From Bacteroidales bacterium (GTDB lineage Bacteria > Bacteroidota > Bacteroidia > Bacteroidales > F082): 53,507 nt of DNA. The stretch is from positions 1 through 53,507 of the forward strand of contig JAFSJF010000032.1 in assembly GCA_017439405.1 (NCBI GenBank), read 5' to 3'. Positions within the stretch are counted from its first letter, which is position 1. Every line of letters begins with the position of its first letter. The notes below the pieces were generated by a model. That model had not been told where the DNA came from. It saw only the letters and a program-made list of their open reading frames with translations, and did no database searches. Of this stretch, positions 23,215-31,112 are shown piece after piece. The translations under genes were made by a program, and so were the position numbers.

Positions 23215-24207
23215 CTATAGCTTTGAGATTTCGTCGGGAGTTAAGCCTGTCACTTGACTGATAAATTCTACAGTTGCTCCAAGTTCCCTCATTTTTCTTG
23301 CGTTGGCGATATTTGCTTGCTCTTGGCCTTCTGCACGACCTTCTGCACGACCTTCTGCACGACCTTCTGCACGGCCTTCTGCACGTCCTTCTGCACGTCC
23401 TTCTGCACGACCTTCTGCACGACCTTCTGCACGACCTTCCGCATGACCTTGGGCATGGCCTTCTGCATAGCCTGTTTCGCGAGCTTTTTTCGTCTCGCCG
23501 TACAACAGTGTCCTATGCGTAGAAACGGCATCCCAATAGCGGTCGTAGGCATACAACTCTGACTTGCTGTAGCTGGCTTCCTCCAACAGTTGCAAGGCTT
23601 TTTTCGTATAACGGTTGTCGAGCAATTCCTTCGGCACCGACTCGGTCTGGTCTTTCACTTCGGTCAGATAACGCAGCCAAAGCGCCACCATCTTCTTGTC
23701 CCTGAAATTCTTCGGCTTGAACTTGGGCAGTTCCACGAAAACGAACTCCATGCCCTTAAGGTGCTCGTTGGTCTCATACACATCCACGATGCTGTAATGA
23801 TGATAGCAGTTCTCCGCGTCCTTAAGCTCGGTCCTGAACACGTCGTTCACCAAGCTCAGCGAATAGACGGGCTGCAAGTCGGAGTAGCGTCTTCCCCTGT
23901 CCAACTGACGGACATACGCCTTAGACGAGTTGAAAAGCACCCGTTGCAGGAAATCGTCAGTCCAATACATCTGCATCTCGACGATGAACTGGCGGCCTTG
24001 CTTGTCGAAGCACCTGACATCCACGATGGAATCCTTGCTGAAAGGCGTTTCGGGGACAATCTCCGCAGGCAGGTATTCCACAGTCTCGATGTAGTCGTCT
24101 TCGGAGGCGAAAGGCATAAGGGCGTTCAAGAAACTGATGAGCAAATCAGGATGTTCGCCAAACACCTTCTTGAAGGTAAGGTCGTTGCGCGGGTCGAGGT
24201 ATCTCAT
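23215..24207 (-). CDS. Rpn/PD-(D/E)XK nuclease-family transposase-like protein with AEGR tandem repeat
   Basis: The 330-residue protein belongs to the Rpn family of PD-(D/E)XK nucleases, also annotated as transposase_31, linked to DNA cleavage and recombination. The N-terminus MRYLDPRNDLTFKKVFGEHP is diagnostic. The nuclease core has DSIVDVRCFD and QFIVEMQM (the D and E-X-Q residues). Residues about 246-293 are a run of GRAE units encoded by a 12-base tandem repeat, and a short helical tail follows. The ATG at 24207 sits directly behind its promoter; the frame extends 88 codons upstream but only as the shadow of the next gene. The protein is probably intact. Confidence 0.9.
   Translation of the reverse strand: MRYLDPRNDLTFKKVFGEHPDLLISFLNALMPFASEDDYIETVEYLPAEIVPETPFSKDSIVDVRCFDKQGRQFIVEMQMYWTDDFLQRVLFNSSKAYVRQLDRGRRYSDLQPVYSLSLVNDVFRTELKDAENCYHHYSIVDVYETNEHLKGMEFVFVELPKFKPKNFRDKKMVALWLRYLTEVKDQTESVPKELLDNRYTKKALQLLEEASYSKSELYAYDRYWDAVSTHRTLLYGETKKARETGYAEGHAQGHAEGRAEGRAEGRAEGRAEGRAEGRAEGRAEGRAEGRAEGQEQANIANARKMRELGATVEFISQVTGLTPDEISKL
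23327..23470. repeat. 12-base tandem repeat, 12 units
   Basis: The unit CCTTCTGCACGN (plus strand) repeats nine times with only the last base changing, then three diverged units follow. It encodes Gly-Arg-Ala-Glu repeats on the minus strand. Both strands stay open across it. Confidence 0.95.
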
Positions 24208-24231
24208 AGTGTTCCAATTTGTTTCTGACGG

Positions 24232-24251
24232 CAAAGATAGACAAATTTGTC
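24232..24251 (-). promoter_or_regulatory. -7 element and adjoining palindrome of the Rpn-family gene
   Basis: TATCTTTG (24232-24239, minus strand) lies 25 bases before the ATG. The perfect 12-base palindrome GACAAATTTGTC (24240-24251) abuts it upstream and is a candidate operator. Confidence 0.5.
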
Positions 24252-24280
24252 GGTTTGGAGAAGCCTTTGCCCTAAAAACT

Positions 24281-25780
24281 TCACTCCTTGACGAACTTCC
24301 CGCCCGCCAGTTCCTGTTCTGCGTTGTAGACGCGATAGGTGTAGACGCCCGCCTTGAGGCCCGAAACGCCCACCGTGAGCACATTGCCCTCGCCTCGGAC
24401 AAACCTGTCAACGCAGGGACGGCCAAGGGCATCCGTGATGCTGATGCGGCAGCCTTCCAAGTTGTGCACATCGCTGATGTCGATGTTCAACGCATCCTTG
24501 GCAGGGTTGGGATAAGCCATAGCCTTTATCGCTTCCTTTGGCAATTCCTTTACACTACAAGGAATGGGATTGAAATCCTCGCGGTTCATTTTGATGAGTT
24601 TGCCCTGGGACTTTTGATTGCTTAAAGTAAAGGATGTGACAATGATGCAACCTCCATCATTTTGAGGCAGGATGAAATGTGAGGGCTGATTGGTGTATTC
24701 CTCGTCCAGAAACACCATGTTGCCAAGAACCTCCATGTCTTTATCGAACAGGCAAACACTTGGGAAATAGGGGCCATACATGCTTTCCGAGGAACGATAG
24801 GAACCATAGATGGTCGTGTCGTTGACAAAGGTGGCACTGTTGTACTTCCCTGACGCGGTACGGAACGGAAGTACAGGCTCGATGCGAATGGTATCCAGCC
24901 GTGGAACGCCACCACTCAATTTCACATCAAGCAGGCCTATGGTGCGCGATTGCGCATCATAAGGCCTCAATGTTCCAAATACAAGCAGATCATCGTCCGA
25001 AAGCCAACAGCATGTACTATATTGGGTGAAAAGCAACATGTGGTCGTTCTCCATCCAAATGTTGTCAATGTAATTGAAGTCGCGGTCATAGCAAATGAGG
25101 GACGGGAGGCCATTTTGCCCTATTCCCATAAAAATCAGTCCATTATCCTGGGGATTCTTTAGAATTTGGTGGCATTCGAACTCCTGTAAATAGTACTCGG
25201 GATGGGGAGCTTCTGGCATGACATAGCGGCAACGTATGGTGTCGGCGTTTTCATCAAATCGATATAGGTAAGGGCGTGTGAAATAGCTTCCATATATTGC
25301 GGGATACCTTGCACCCCCTGTCATCACCACTGTGCCATCTTCGTCAAGGAGAAGCCGCCCTCCGTGGAGCGAGAGGGCGGTTTCCGTCTTTTCGTAGCGC
25401 TTGTCTGCAACGATATCCAAATTGGCATCAAGCACCATTGCCACTACGGCTTCTTCCGAAGCGACGCCTGCCGCAAAATAGTTGCCGTTAGGCAGTTGCA
25501 CAACATCTGTCAGTATCAACCCGTCAAAGCCTTCGTATTCACGCTCAAAATGCGTCCCGTCCGACTCAACATGCATCACAATCGGGTGGCAATCTGGATA
25601 GACAGGGCCGCATCCACCTACCATGATGCCATTCCCTTCCGTGTCAAGAATGCCATTCACATAGGCGATATAACTCTCGCCATCCGAATAGTCAAATTCC
25701 CATTGTTGGGCCATCACAGGAAACGTCCATGCCGCAAGCAGCAGCAAAAGGACGGCTTTTTTCATTGTCGTTTTTTTCAT
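24281..25780 (-). CDS. secreted protein of unknown function with T9SS sorting domain
   Basis: The 499-residue product has a signal peptide (MKKAVLLLLLAAWTFPVMAQ), a long beta-rich body and a type A T9SS sorting domain over the last 80 or so residues (MAYPNPAKDALNIDIS, ISITDALGRPCVDRF, VSGLKAGVYTYRVYNAEQEL). The body contains repeated segments like DTEGNGIMVGG, LPNGNYFAAGVAS, DEDGTVVMTGGARY and NPQDNGLIFMGIGQNG. These recall the blades of delta-60/beta-propeller-like repeat proteins. I start at the ATG at 25780 (MKKTTMKK); 25765 is possible. Upstream of it the frame runs through the promoter. The gene is intact. Confidence 0.78.
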   Translation of the reverse strand: MKKTTMKKAVLLLLLAAWTFPVMAQQWEFDYSDGESYIAYVNGILDTEGNGIMVGGCGPVYPDCHPIVMHVESDGTHFEREYEGFDGLILTDVVQLPNGNYFAAGVASEEAVVAMVLDANLDIVADKRYEKTETALSLHGGRLLLDEDGTVVMTGGARYPAIYGSYFTRPYLYRFDENADTIRCRYVMPEAPHPEYYLQEFECHQILKNPQDNGLIFMGIGQNGLPSLICYDRDFNYIDNIWMENDHMLLFTQYSTCCWLSDDDLLVFGTLRPYDAQSRTIGLLDVKLSGGVPRLDTIRIEPVLPFRTASGKYNSATFVNDTTIYGSYRSSESMYGPYFPSVCLFDKDMEVLGNMVFLDEEYTNQPSHFILPQNDGGCIIVTSFTLSNQKSQGKLIKMNREDFNPIPCSVKELPKEAIKAMAYPNPAKDALNIDISDVHNLEGCRISITDALGRPCVDRFVRGEGNVLTVGVSGLKAGVYTYRVYNAEQELAGGKFVKE

Positions 25781-25807
25781 CGTTTTATGGATTTGTGATT
25801 TTGAGGG

Positions 25808-25815
25808 CAAAAATA
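25808..25815 (-). promoter_or_regulatory. -7 promoter element for the 499-residue cargo gene
   Basis: TATTTTTG followed by CCC on the minus strand, 28 bases before the ATG. Just upstream the octamer CCTGCCCA occurs twice in tandem. Confidence 0.55.
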
Positions 25816-26054
25816 GGGAAATTTTTGACCTGCCCATACCTGCCCAAACCATTGGAGGCGTTTTGTCCATGTCTTTTTTGGAAGGTTTGTTTTTAAGATA
25901 TTGTTTGTCAATTGTTTGGAAAATATTGCTACAAAGTTTTGTCCATACGATTTTTGGGATGGAGATGGGAGAAAAGACGAAAAAGGCCGAACTTTTTTGT
26001 TCACTTCCAGTGTTTTGTCGGCTTATGGAGACAATAAGCAAATAGCATTTGGGG

Positions 26055-26309
26055 TTAGACCTTTATTAGATCCTCGCCCAAAACTGTTGATATTTTTGCC
26101 AAAGTACGAAGGGTGAAATTATGCGTTCCGCCTACCCATCGAGATACTTCCGGCTCGGTTTTGCCCATAAGATGCGCAAATTCCTTTTGCGACAAGCCGC
26201 GCTTTTTAAGCAAAGCATCAATCTTGTCGGCGATGGCCCACGACAAATCCACCTGTTTGCGCATATCAGCTGGAATCTTTGCCAATTCTTCCCTAAACAT
26301 ACTATTCAT
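26055..26309 (-). CDS. XRE-family antitoxin (HigA-like)
   Basis: The 84-residue protein is a short helix-turn-helix DNA-binding protein. The HTH is about residues 36-75 (LLKKRGLSQKEFAHLMGKTE, then PEVSRWVGGTHNFTLRTLAK). Its ATG overlaps the stop of the upstream toxin-like gene by 4 bases (ATGA). This is the usual toxin-first order of HigBA-type modules, where the antitoxin both neutralises the toxin and represses the operon. Family assignment is firm; pairing is inferred from the overlap. Confidence 0.85.
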   Translation of the reverse strand: MNSMFREELAKIPADMRKQVDLSWAIADKIDALLKKRGLSQKEFAHLMGKTEPEVSRWVGGTHNFTLRTLAKISTVLGEDLIKV

Positions 26310-26782
26310 AACCTAAATGTTTTGTCTTCGATACCAACCAGTTTCGTTTTCTCTATTTCAATCTCTCCTTTTTGAATAAAGGATTTCAATAGCGCATCAA
26401 ATTTCTGCAAGTCCATCACATAGCCTTTCAGCTCATCACTTTCTTCGTAGGTTTTCGTGTTTTTCTCGCCGCCATTACCCAAAATCAGTATTTTATCTGA
26501 AAGGCGAAGGCAATATAATCGCAACCTGCTTTTATCGATAGGCAATGCAACGACATTATCATTCATTTTCCCCTCTGGTCGAAAATTTCTTTCCAATGCG
26601 CCGTGGGTGGTGATTTTGTCCAATGCAAGCAGAATCAACTGATAGTCGCGCTGCAAAGTGGCGTTATCTTTAAATTTGTCCATAAACTTTTCAAATTCAG
26701 AAAGTTCGTTGCCCTCAAACGTGATAGTATATAAACTAACGGACTCGGTTTGATCAATAATATCGACTTTTGCCTCTCTCAT
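26306..26782 (-). CDS. putative toxin of a HigB/RelE-like module
   Basis: The 158-residue protein has an N-terminal region of its own. A C-terminal part then resembles RelE/HigB (phage Gp49-like) toxins: LALDKITTHGALERNFRPEG, then SRLRLYCLRLSDKILILGNG and a helix ending VMDLQKFDALLKSF. Such toxins cleave mRNA on the ribosome. Support comes from its position directly before an XRE antitoxin with a 4-base overlap. It is larger than typical HigB (about 90-120 residues). Toxicity has not been shown. Confidence 0.65.
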   Translation of the reverse strand: MREAKVDIIDQTESVSLYTITFEGNELSEFEKFMDKFKDNATLQRDYQLILLALDKITTHGALERNFRPEGKMNDNVVALPIDKSRLRLYCLRLSDKILILGNGGEKNTKTYEESDELKGYVMDLQKFDALLKSFIQKGEIEIEKTKLVGIEDKTFRL

Positions 26783-26801
26783 AATGATGTGTTTTACGGG
26801 G

Positions 26802-26809
26802 CAAAAATA
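26802..26809 (-). promoter_or_regulatory. -7 promoter element for the HigBA-like module
   Basis: TATTTTTG followed by CCCCG on the minus strand, 20 bases before the toxin ATG. Confidence 0.6.
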
Positions 26810-26895
26810 AACATTTTTTCCAAAATAATTACTTTATATGCTATTTTTCTGCATTTCTCAGCGATGATATCTCCAATAACCTGCGATAATAGATG

Positions 26896-26928
26896 AAAAA
26901 GGCCAGCCCTTTTCAGGACCAGCCTTTT
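26896..26928 (-). terminator. groEL terminator
   Basis: On the minus strand AAAAGGCTGGTCC pairs over 13 bases with GGGCTGGCCTTTT (three G-T pairs) around a 6-base loop, and the downstream arm runs into five T. It lies 23 bases behind the groEL stop. Confidence 0.85.
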
Positions 26929-26950
26929 GCTCGTTTCCATTTAGATTGGA

Positions 26951-28585
26951 TTACATCATCCCGTCCATTCCGCCGCCCATGGGCATAGGAGGTGTGGGAG
27001 GCGTAGGCTCCTTGTGGTTGCTGATGACGCACTCGGTGGTCAGCAGCATACCGGCGATGGAAGCAGCGTTCTCTAAGGCGACTCTCGACACCTTGACAGG
27101 GTCGATGACACCGGTGGTGAGCAGGTTTTCGTACACCTCGGTGCGGGCGTTGAAGCCAAAGTCACCCTTGCCTTCCATGACCTTGTTGACGACGACCGAG
27201 CCTTCCAAGCCGGCGTTCTCAACAATCTGGCGCAGCGGCTCTTCCAAGGCGCGCTTGATGATGGCGATACCCGTGGTCTCGTCCTCGTTGTCGCCCTTCA
27301 GCTTCTCGATGGCCTTGATGGCGCGGATGAAGCCGACACCGCCGCCAGGGATGATACCCTCTTCGATGGCGGCACGGGTGGCGTTCAAGGCGTCCTCGAC
27401 GCGGTCTTTCTTCTCCTTCATCTCGACCTCGGAAGCGGCACCGACGTAGATGACTGCCACGCCACCGGCCAATTTGGCCAAGCGCTCTTGCAGTTTCTCG
27501 CGGTCATAGTCACTCGTGGTGGTCTTGATTTGGGCCTTGATTTGGTTGGTACGGGCCTCGATGTCGCTCTTGGCGCCGTGACCGTTCACGATGGTGGTGT
27601 TGTCCTTGTTGATGCTCACCTTGTCGGCCTGGCCGAGCATTTGCAGGGTGGCGTCTTCAAGCTTATAGCCCTTCTCTTCGCTGATGACAGTGCCACCGGT
27701 CAGGATGGCGATGTCTTCCAGCATTTCCTTACGACGGTCGCCGAAGCCAGGAGCCTTGACGGCAGCCACTTTCAGCGAGCCACGCAGACGGTTGACGACC
27801 AAGGTAGCCAAGGCCTCGCCGTCAATGTCCTCAGCGATGATGATGAGGGCGCGACCGGTTTGCAGGGTCTTTTCGAGCACGGGCAGCAAGTCTTTCATAA
27901 CCGAGATCTTCTTGTCGTAGATGAGGATGTAAGGATTCTCATAGACGGCTTCCATCTTCTCGGTGTTGGTGACGAAGTAAGGCGAGATGTAGCCACGGTC
28001 GAACTGCATACCTTCGACGACGTCGACGTAGGTGTTGATGCCTTTGGCGTCCTCAACGGTGATCACGCCTTCTTGCTTCACCTTGCCCATAGCCTCGGCG
28101 ATGAGGCCGCCGATGGTGCTGTCGTTGTTGGCCGAGATGGTGGCCACTTGCTTGATCTTCTCATTGTCACCGTCGACCTTCACCGACATCTTCTTCAGCG
28201 AAGCGACCACAGCGGCAACAGCCTTGTCGATACCACGCTTCAGGTCGAGCGGGTTGGCACCGGCGGTGACGTTCTTCAGACCCGTGGCAACGATGGCTTG
28301 GGCCAACACGGTGGCGGTGGTGGTACCATCACCAGCCAAGTCGTTGGTCTTGGAGGCCACTTCCTTCACGAGTTGGGCACCCATGTTTTCGACGGGGTCG
28401 ATGAGTTCGATTTCCTTGGCGACCGTCACACCGTCCTTGGTGATTTGGGGAGCGCCATACGATTTTTCGATGACCACGTTACGACCTTTGGGGCCGAGGG
28501 TCACCTTCACTGCGTTTGACAAAGCGTCGACGCCTTTCTTCAGGCCGTCGCGCGATTCGATATTGAAAAGAATGTCTTTTGCCAT
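26951..28585 (-). CDS. groL: chaperonin GroEL (Hsp60)
   Basis: The 544-residue chaperonin forms the double-ring folding chamber closed by GroES. It starts [20 protein letters not shown] and has the ATP-binding signature [20 protein letters not shown] and [16 protein letters not shown] near residue 87. The signature [12 protein letters not shown] near residue 400 appears here as [16 protein letters not shown]. The tail is the methionine-glycine repeat [10 protein letters not shown]. Length is standard. It lies 150 bases downstream of groES, a spacer enlarged by a dispersed GC-rich repeat. Confidence 0.98.
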   Translation of the reverse strand: MAKDILFNIESRDGLKKGVDALSNAVKVTLGPKGRNVVIEKSYGAPQITKDGVTVAKEIELIDPVENMGAQLVKEVASKTNDLAGDGTTTATVLAQAIVATGLKNVTAGANPLDLKRGIDKAVAAVVASLKKMSVKVDGDNEKIKQVATISANNDSTIGGLIAEAMGKVKQEGVITVEDAKGINTYVDVVEGMQFDRGYISPYFVTNTEKMEAVYENPYILIYDKKISVMKDLLPVLEKTLQTGRALIIIAEDIDGEALATLVVNRLRGSLKVAAVKAPGFGDRRKEMLEDIAILTGGTVISEEKGYKLEDATLQMLGQADKVSINKDNTTIVNGHGAKSDIEARTNQIKAQIKTTTSDYDREKLQERLAKLAGGVAVIYVGAASEVEMKEKKDRVEDALNATRAAIEEGIIPGGGVGFIRAIKAIEKLKGDNEDETTGIAIIKRALEEPLRQIVENAGLEGSVVVNKVMEGKGDFGFNARTEVYENLLTTGVIDPVKVSRVALENAASIAGMLLTTECVISNHKEPTPPTPPMPMGGGMDGMM

Positions 28586-28621
28586 GATATTTGTTGTTTA
28601 TTTGTTGACTGTTTAATTGTT

Positions 28622-28704
28622 GACTCGGGACTGCGGGACACGAGACTTCGGGACTTCCCTACTTCTCGTCGCTTTGCGTCATTGCGAGCAAAGCGAAGCA
28701 ATCC
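28622..28704 (-). repeat. GC-rich composite repeat, copy between groES and groEL
   Basis: In the sense of groEL transcription it begins GGATTGCTTCGC, contains the perfect hairpin CGCTTTGC...GCAAAGCG and ends AGTCTCGTGTCCCG, CAGTCCCGAGTCAA. It matches the block before glnA module for module and splits the groESL operon. Confidence 0.75.
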
Positions 28705-28735
28705 ATTTGTTTGAGATTTGTTCGGATTTGTTTCC

Positions 28736-29014
28736 TTAAATGATAGCGATGACGTCGTTCTCGCGCATGATCATATAGTCTTTGCCGTCGAGGTGGAACT
28801 CGGTGCCGGCGTATTTGCCGTAGATGACATTGTCGCCGACCTTGAGGGTCATGGCGTTGTCCTTGGTGCCAGGGCCAACGGCGACTACGGTGCCTTGTTG
28901 GGGTTTTTCTTTTGCGGTGTCGGGGATGATGATACCGCTTGCGGTTTTCTGTTCAGCGGCGGCGGGCTCGATAACCACGCGGTCAGCCAAAGGTTTGATT
29001 GATAGTTTTGCCAT
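28736..29014 (-). CDS. groES: co-chaperonin GroES (Hsp10)
   Basis: The 92-residue lid protein of the GroEL chamber. It starts [17 protein letters not shown], with the mobile loop [20 protein letters not shown] at about residues 19-38 and the end [15 protein letters not shown]. Length is normal. The start codon is 8 bases behind an AT-rich leader block shared with aspS and glnA. No clear TAnnTTTG element was found upstream, so a heat-shock type promoter is possible. Confidence 0.97.
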   Translation of the reverse strand: MAKLSIKPLADRVVIEPAAAEQKTASGIIIPDTAKEKPQQGTVVAVGPGTKDNAMTLKVGDNVIYGKYAGTEFHLDGKDYMIMRENDVIAII

Positions 29015-29022
29015 AATTATTC

Positions 29023-29055
29023 GGATTTAAGATTTAAAATTTCAGATTTCAAATT
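29023..29055 (-). repeat. AT-rich leader repeat, copy before groES
   Basis: In transcription sense GAAATCTGAAATTTTAAATC and onward, ending 8 bases before the groES ATG. It is nearly identical to the block before aspS. Confidence 0.72.
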
Positions 29056-29145
29056 ATTGACGGCGCGGATTTGTCACATTTCGTGCCAAAGTGGAAAATG
29101 GCAAGTTTTTGTCAGTCGAGGTGACAAAGTGGCATTTTTTTTGCC

Positions 29146-29153
29146 TAATTTTG
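29146..29153 (+). promoter_or_regulatory. -7 promoter element for the beta-barrel/S41/TonB cluster
   Basis: TAATTTTG followed by CACAACA, 19 bases before the ATG at 29173. Confidence 0.65.
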
Positions 29154-29172
29154 CACAACAAAATCTCAACCC

Positions 29173-30027
29173 ATGAAACGAAATCGTATATCAAGGAAGT
29201 TGTGTGGACTGCAGTTGCTTCTCATGCTGTCGCCATGCGTTCTGGCCCAAAATGCGGGAGAGGACGTTACGGACTATGGCCACCGCGAACAATCAGAGTC
29301 CCAGGCCGGAGTTTGGCTCAACGGCGGCGCGGGCATCGGCGTGGCCGAGACCTACGACAACGGCGCGGCTCCCATGTCGCTGTTCGGCCTTGGCGCGGGA
29401 CTTCAAGCGGGTATCGCCGTCGATTGGCAACGCTACCACATCCAGCAGGAGACGCGGGTTTTGGCGGGAATGCTGCTCTTGCCGCTTGAGGGCTACGACA
29501 TCGGCATCCAAGAGCGGATAGAGGTGCTTTATCGCTTCCACGACGGGATGCGCAACCAACTGCATCTTTGGGCTGGTGGAGCAGGCATTATAGACCTGAA
29601 TATCAAGCAGCTGCCAAGCCTAATGAACGCTTCGACATGCGGGTCGGCCTTCGGTAGTCTCTGTGCCGCGGGCATGGTGCAATACGACTTCGACTACATC
29701 AACGGCGGCACACATAACCTTTGGACGGTTTATGCCAAACTGACGCTGCCTTTGGGCGGTGTGGTCGGTCGGCCTGGATTCGCCTATATGGACAACTACA
29801 CCAGCAGCCTTAACACTGCCAATACGATACTGGGAGATTACGAATGGTTCGGCAAGGCTTTCCCTGGCGTCGGCACCGACGTCGGTTTTCGCCTCAACCT
29901 GCCCAATGGCAACCGCATCGGGGTTTCATACCGCTGGGACTACCTCTCAACAGGCAAGAAAGGCACCTATCGGTTCGACAACGCCTTCCACACCCTCAAC
30001 CTCGACTTTATGTTCAGGTTGTTCTAA
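29173..30027 (+). CDS. predicted outer-membrane beta-barrel protein, family unknown
   Basis: The 284-residue protein has a signal peptide (about residues 1-25, ending CVLAQ). It continues with glycine- and aromatic-rich alternating strands such as VWLNGGAGIGVAETYD, MSLFGLGAGLQAGIAVDWQ, NLWTVYAKLTLPLGGVVG and IGVSYRWDYL. The last residue is phenylalanine (LDFMFRLF), the usual outer-membrane barrel ending. No specific family was recognised. It is first in an apparent transcript with an S41 peptidase (23 bases to the next start codon) and a TonB-dependent receptor. Confidence 0.75.
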   Translation: MKRNRISRKLCGLQLLLMLSPCVLAQNAGEDVTDYGHREQSESQAGVWLNGGAGIGVAETYDNGAAPMSLFGLGAGLQAGIAVDWQRYHIQQETRVLAGMLLLPLEGYDIGIQERIEVLYRFHDGMRNQLHLWAGGAGIIDLNIKQLPSLMNASTCGSAFGSLCAAGMVQYDFDYINGGTHNLWTVYAKLTLPLGGVVGRPGFAYMDNYTSSLNTANTILGDYEWFGKAFPGVGTDVGFRLNLPNGNRIGVSYRWDYLSTGKKGTYRFDNAFHTLNLDFMFRLF

Positions 30028-30050
30028 ACCCAATCAAATAACTGTTGAAT

Positions 30051-31070
30051 ATGAACAATTTAAAACTAATAACGATAACTTTTTCCGCCCTTGTTCTGAC
30101 CTCGTGCGAGCGTGCCTTCATACCCGACGACGAACCCAATAACCCCGTCAGTGTCTTCAACTACCTTTGGAACAAGGTTGACCAGCAATATGCCTTTTTC
30201 GACATCAAAGGCGTGGATTGGGACTCGGTTTATGAGGTCTATCGCCCGAAAGTGCATGACGAGATGGACAAGGATAGCCTCTTCCGTGTATGTGCCGCCA
30301 TGCTCAACACCTTGCGCGACGGCCACACCAACCTGATTTCGGGTTTCGACGTTTCGCGCAACGACTCGGTATATTATAAGATGTATGCCGAGAAGAACAT
30401 CGACCCCGACGTGGTGACGCTGAACTACCTGACCATCAACTACCACACCACGGGCGGCTTCATGCACAACGCCATCCGAAACGGCGAAGTGGCCTACATC
30501 AATTACTCCTCATTCACGAATGACGTCACCGAAAGCAGCCTGTCGTACCTGCTCAACCGCTATAAGGACTGCAAGGGACTGATTCTCGACCTGCGGCAGA
30601 ACGGCGGCGGCAGCATCGACAACATCGGGAAGCTCCTAAGCATCCTCGACAACCACGGACAGCCACTCTACCAAACCCAGATCAAGTCGGGGCCGGGGCA
30701 TGACGAGTTTTCAAGTTCGACCACCGTGTATGCCGACGAGGTTTCCATCGATCCTTACACCAAGCCTGTGGCCGTTCTCATCGACCGTGGGTCGTATAGC
30801 GCGACCTCGTTTTTCGCCCTTTGCACGATGGCCTACGACAACATCAAGCTGTTCGGCGACTACACCGGCGGCGGCCTCGGCCTGCCAAACGGCGGCGCCT
30901 TGCCCAACGGCTGGACCTACCGCTTCAGCATCACCCGGACGCTCGACATGAGCGGCAACAATTACGAGAACGGTGTGCCGCCCGACGTGCGCGTCATCCT
31001 CGACCCGGCCTGCACCGCCCAAGGCATCGACAATGTGATTGAGGCGGCGGCGGACTGGATTATGCAATAA
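30051..31070 (+). CDS. S41 family peptidase, lipoprotein
   Basis: The 339-residue protein has a lipobox (ALVLTSCE, cysteine 19), so it is probably anchored in the outer membrane. The C-terminal-processing-protease fold is recognisable: LRDGHTNL in the cap region, GLILDLRQNGGGS as the conserved strand-loop, and RGSYSATSFFALC with the presumed nucleophilic serine near residue 250. FGDYTGGGLGLPNGGALPNG follows. No PDZ domain is evident. I use the ATG at 30051 because the longer frame begins with TTG. It lies between a barrel protein and a TonB receptor. Confidence 0.85.
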   Translation: MNNLKLITITFSALVLTSCERAFIPDDEPNNPVSVFNYLWNKVDQQYAFFDIKGVDWDSVYEVYRPKVHDEMDKDSLFRVCAAMLNTLRDGHTNLISGFDVSRNDSVYYKMYAEKNIDPDVVTLNYLTINYHTTGGFMHNAIRNGEVAYINYSSFTNDVTESSLSYLLNRYKDCKGLILDLRQNGGGSIDNIGKLLSILDNHGQPLYQTQIKSGPGHDEFSSSTTVYADEVSIDPYTKPVAVLIDRGSYSATSFFALCTMAYDNIKLFGDYTGGGLGLPNGGALPNGWTYRFSITRTLDMSGNNYENGVPPDVRVILDPACTAQGIDNVIEAAADWIMQ

Positions 31071-31112
31071 AAAAAGAGCTCCCGCGTTAATTCGGCGATA
31101 AAACCATTTGCT

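Noticed and set aside
23254-23562. Plus-strand frame made of CTTF/CTSF repeats; also considered a CRISPR-like array
   Set aside because: It is the reverse of the GRAE repeat of the Rpn-type gene. Units are 12 bases in direct tandem with no spacers, so it is not CRISPR.
25355-25380. Perfect 8-base hairpin CCGCCCTC...GAGGGCGG inside the cargo gene at 24281
   Set aside because: The encoded residues (SLHGGRLLL) look native and the arms match none of the repeat families; chance is sufficient.
27488-28519. 343-codon plus-strand frame opposite groEL
   Set aside because: It is antisense to groEL, valine/aspartate/histidine-rich, and has no start context.
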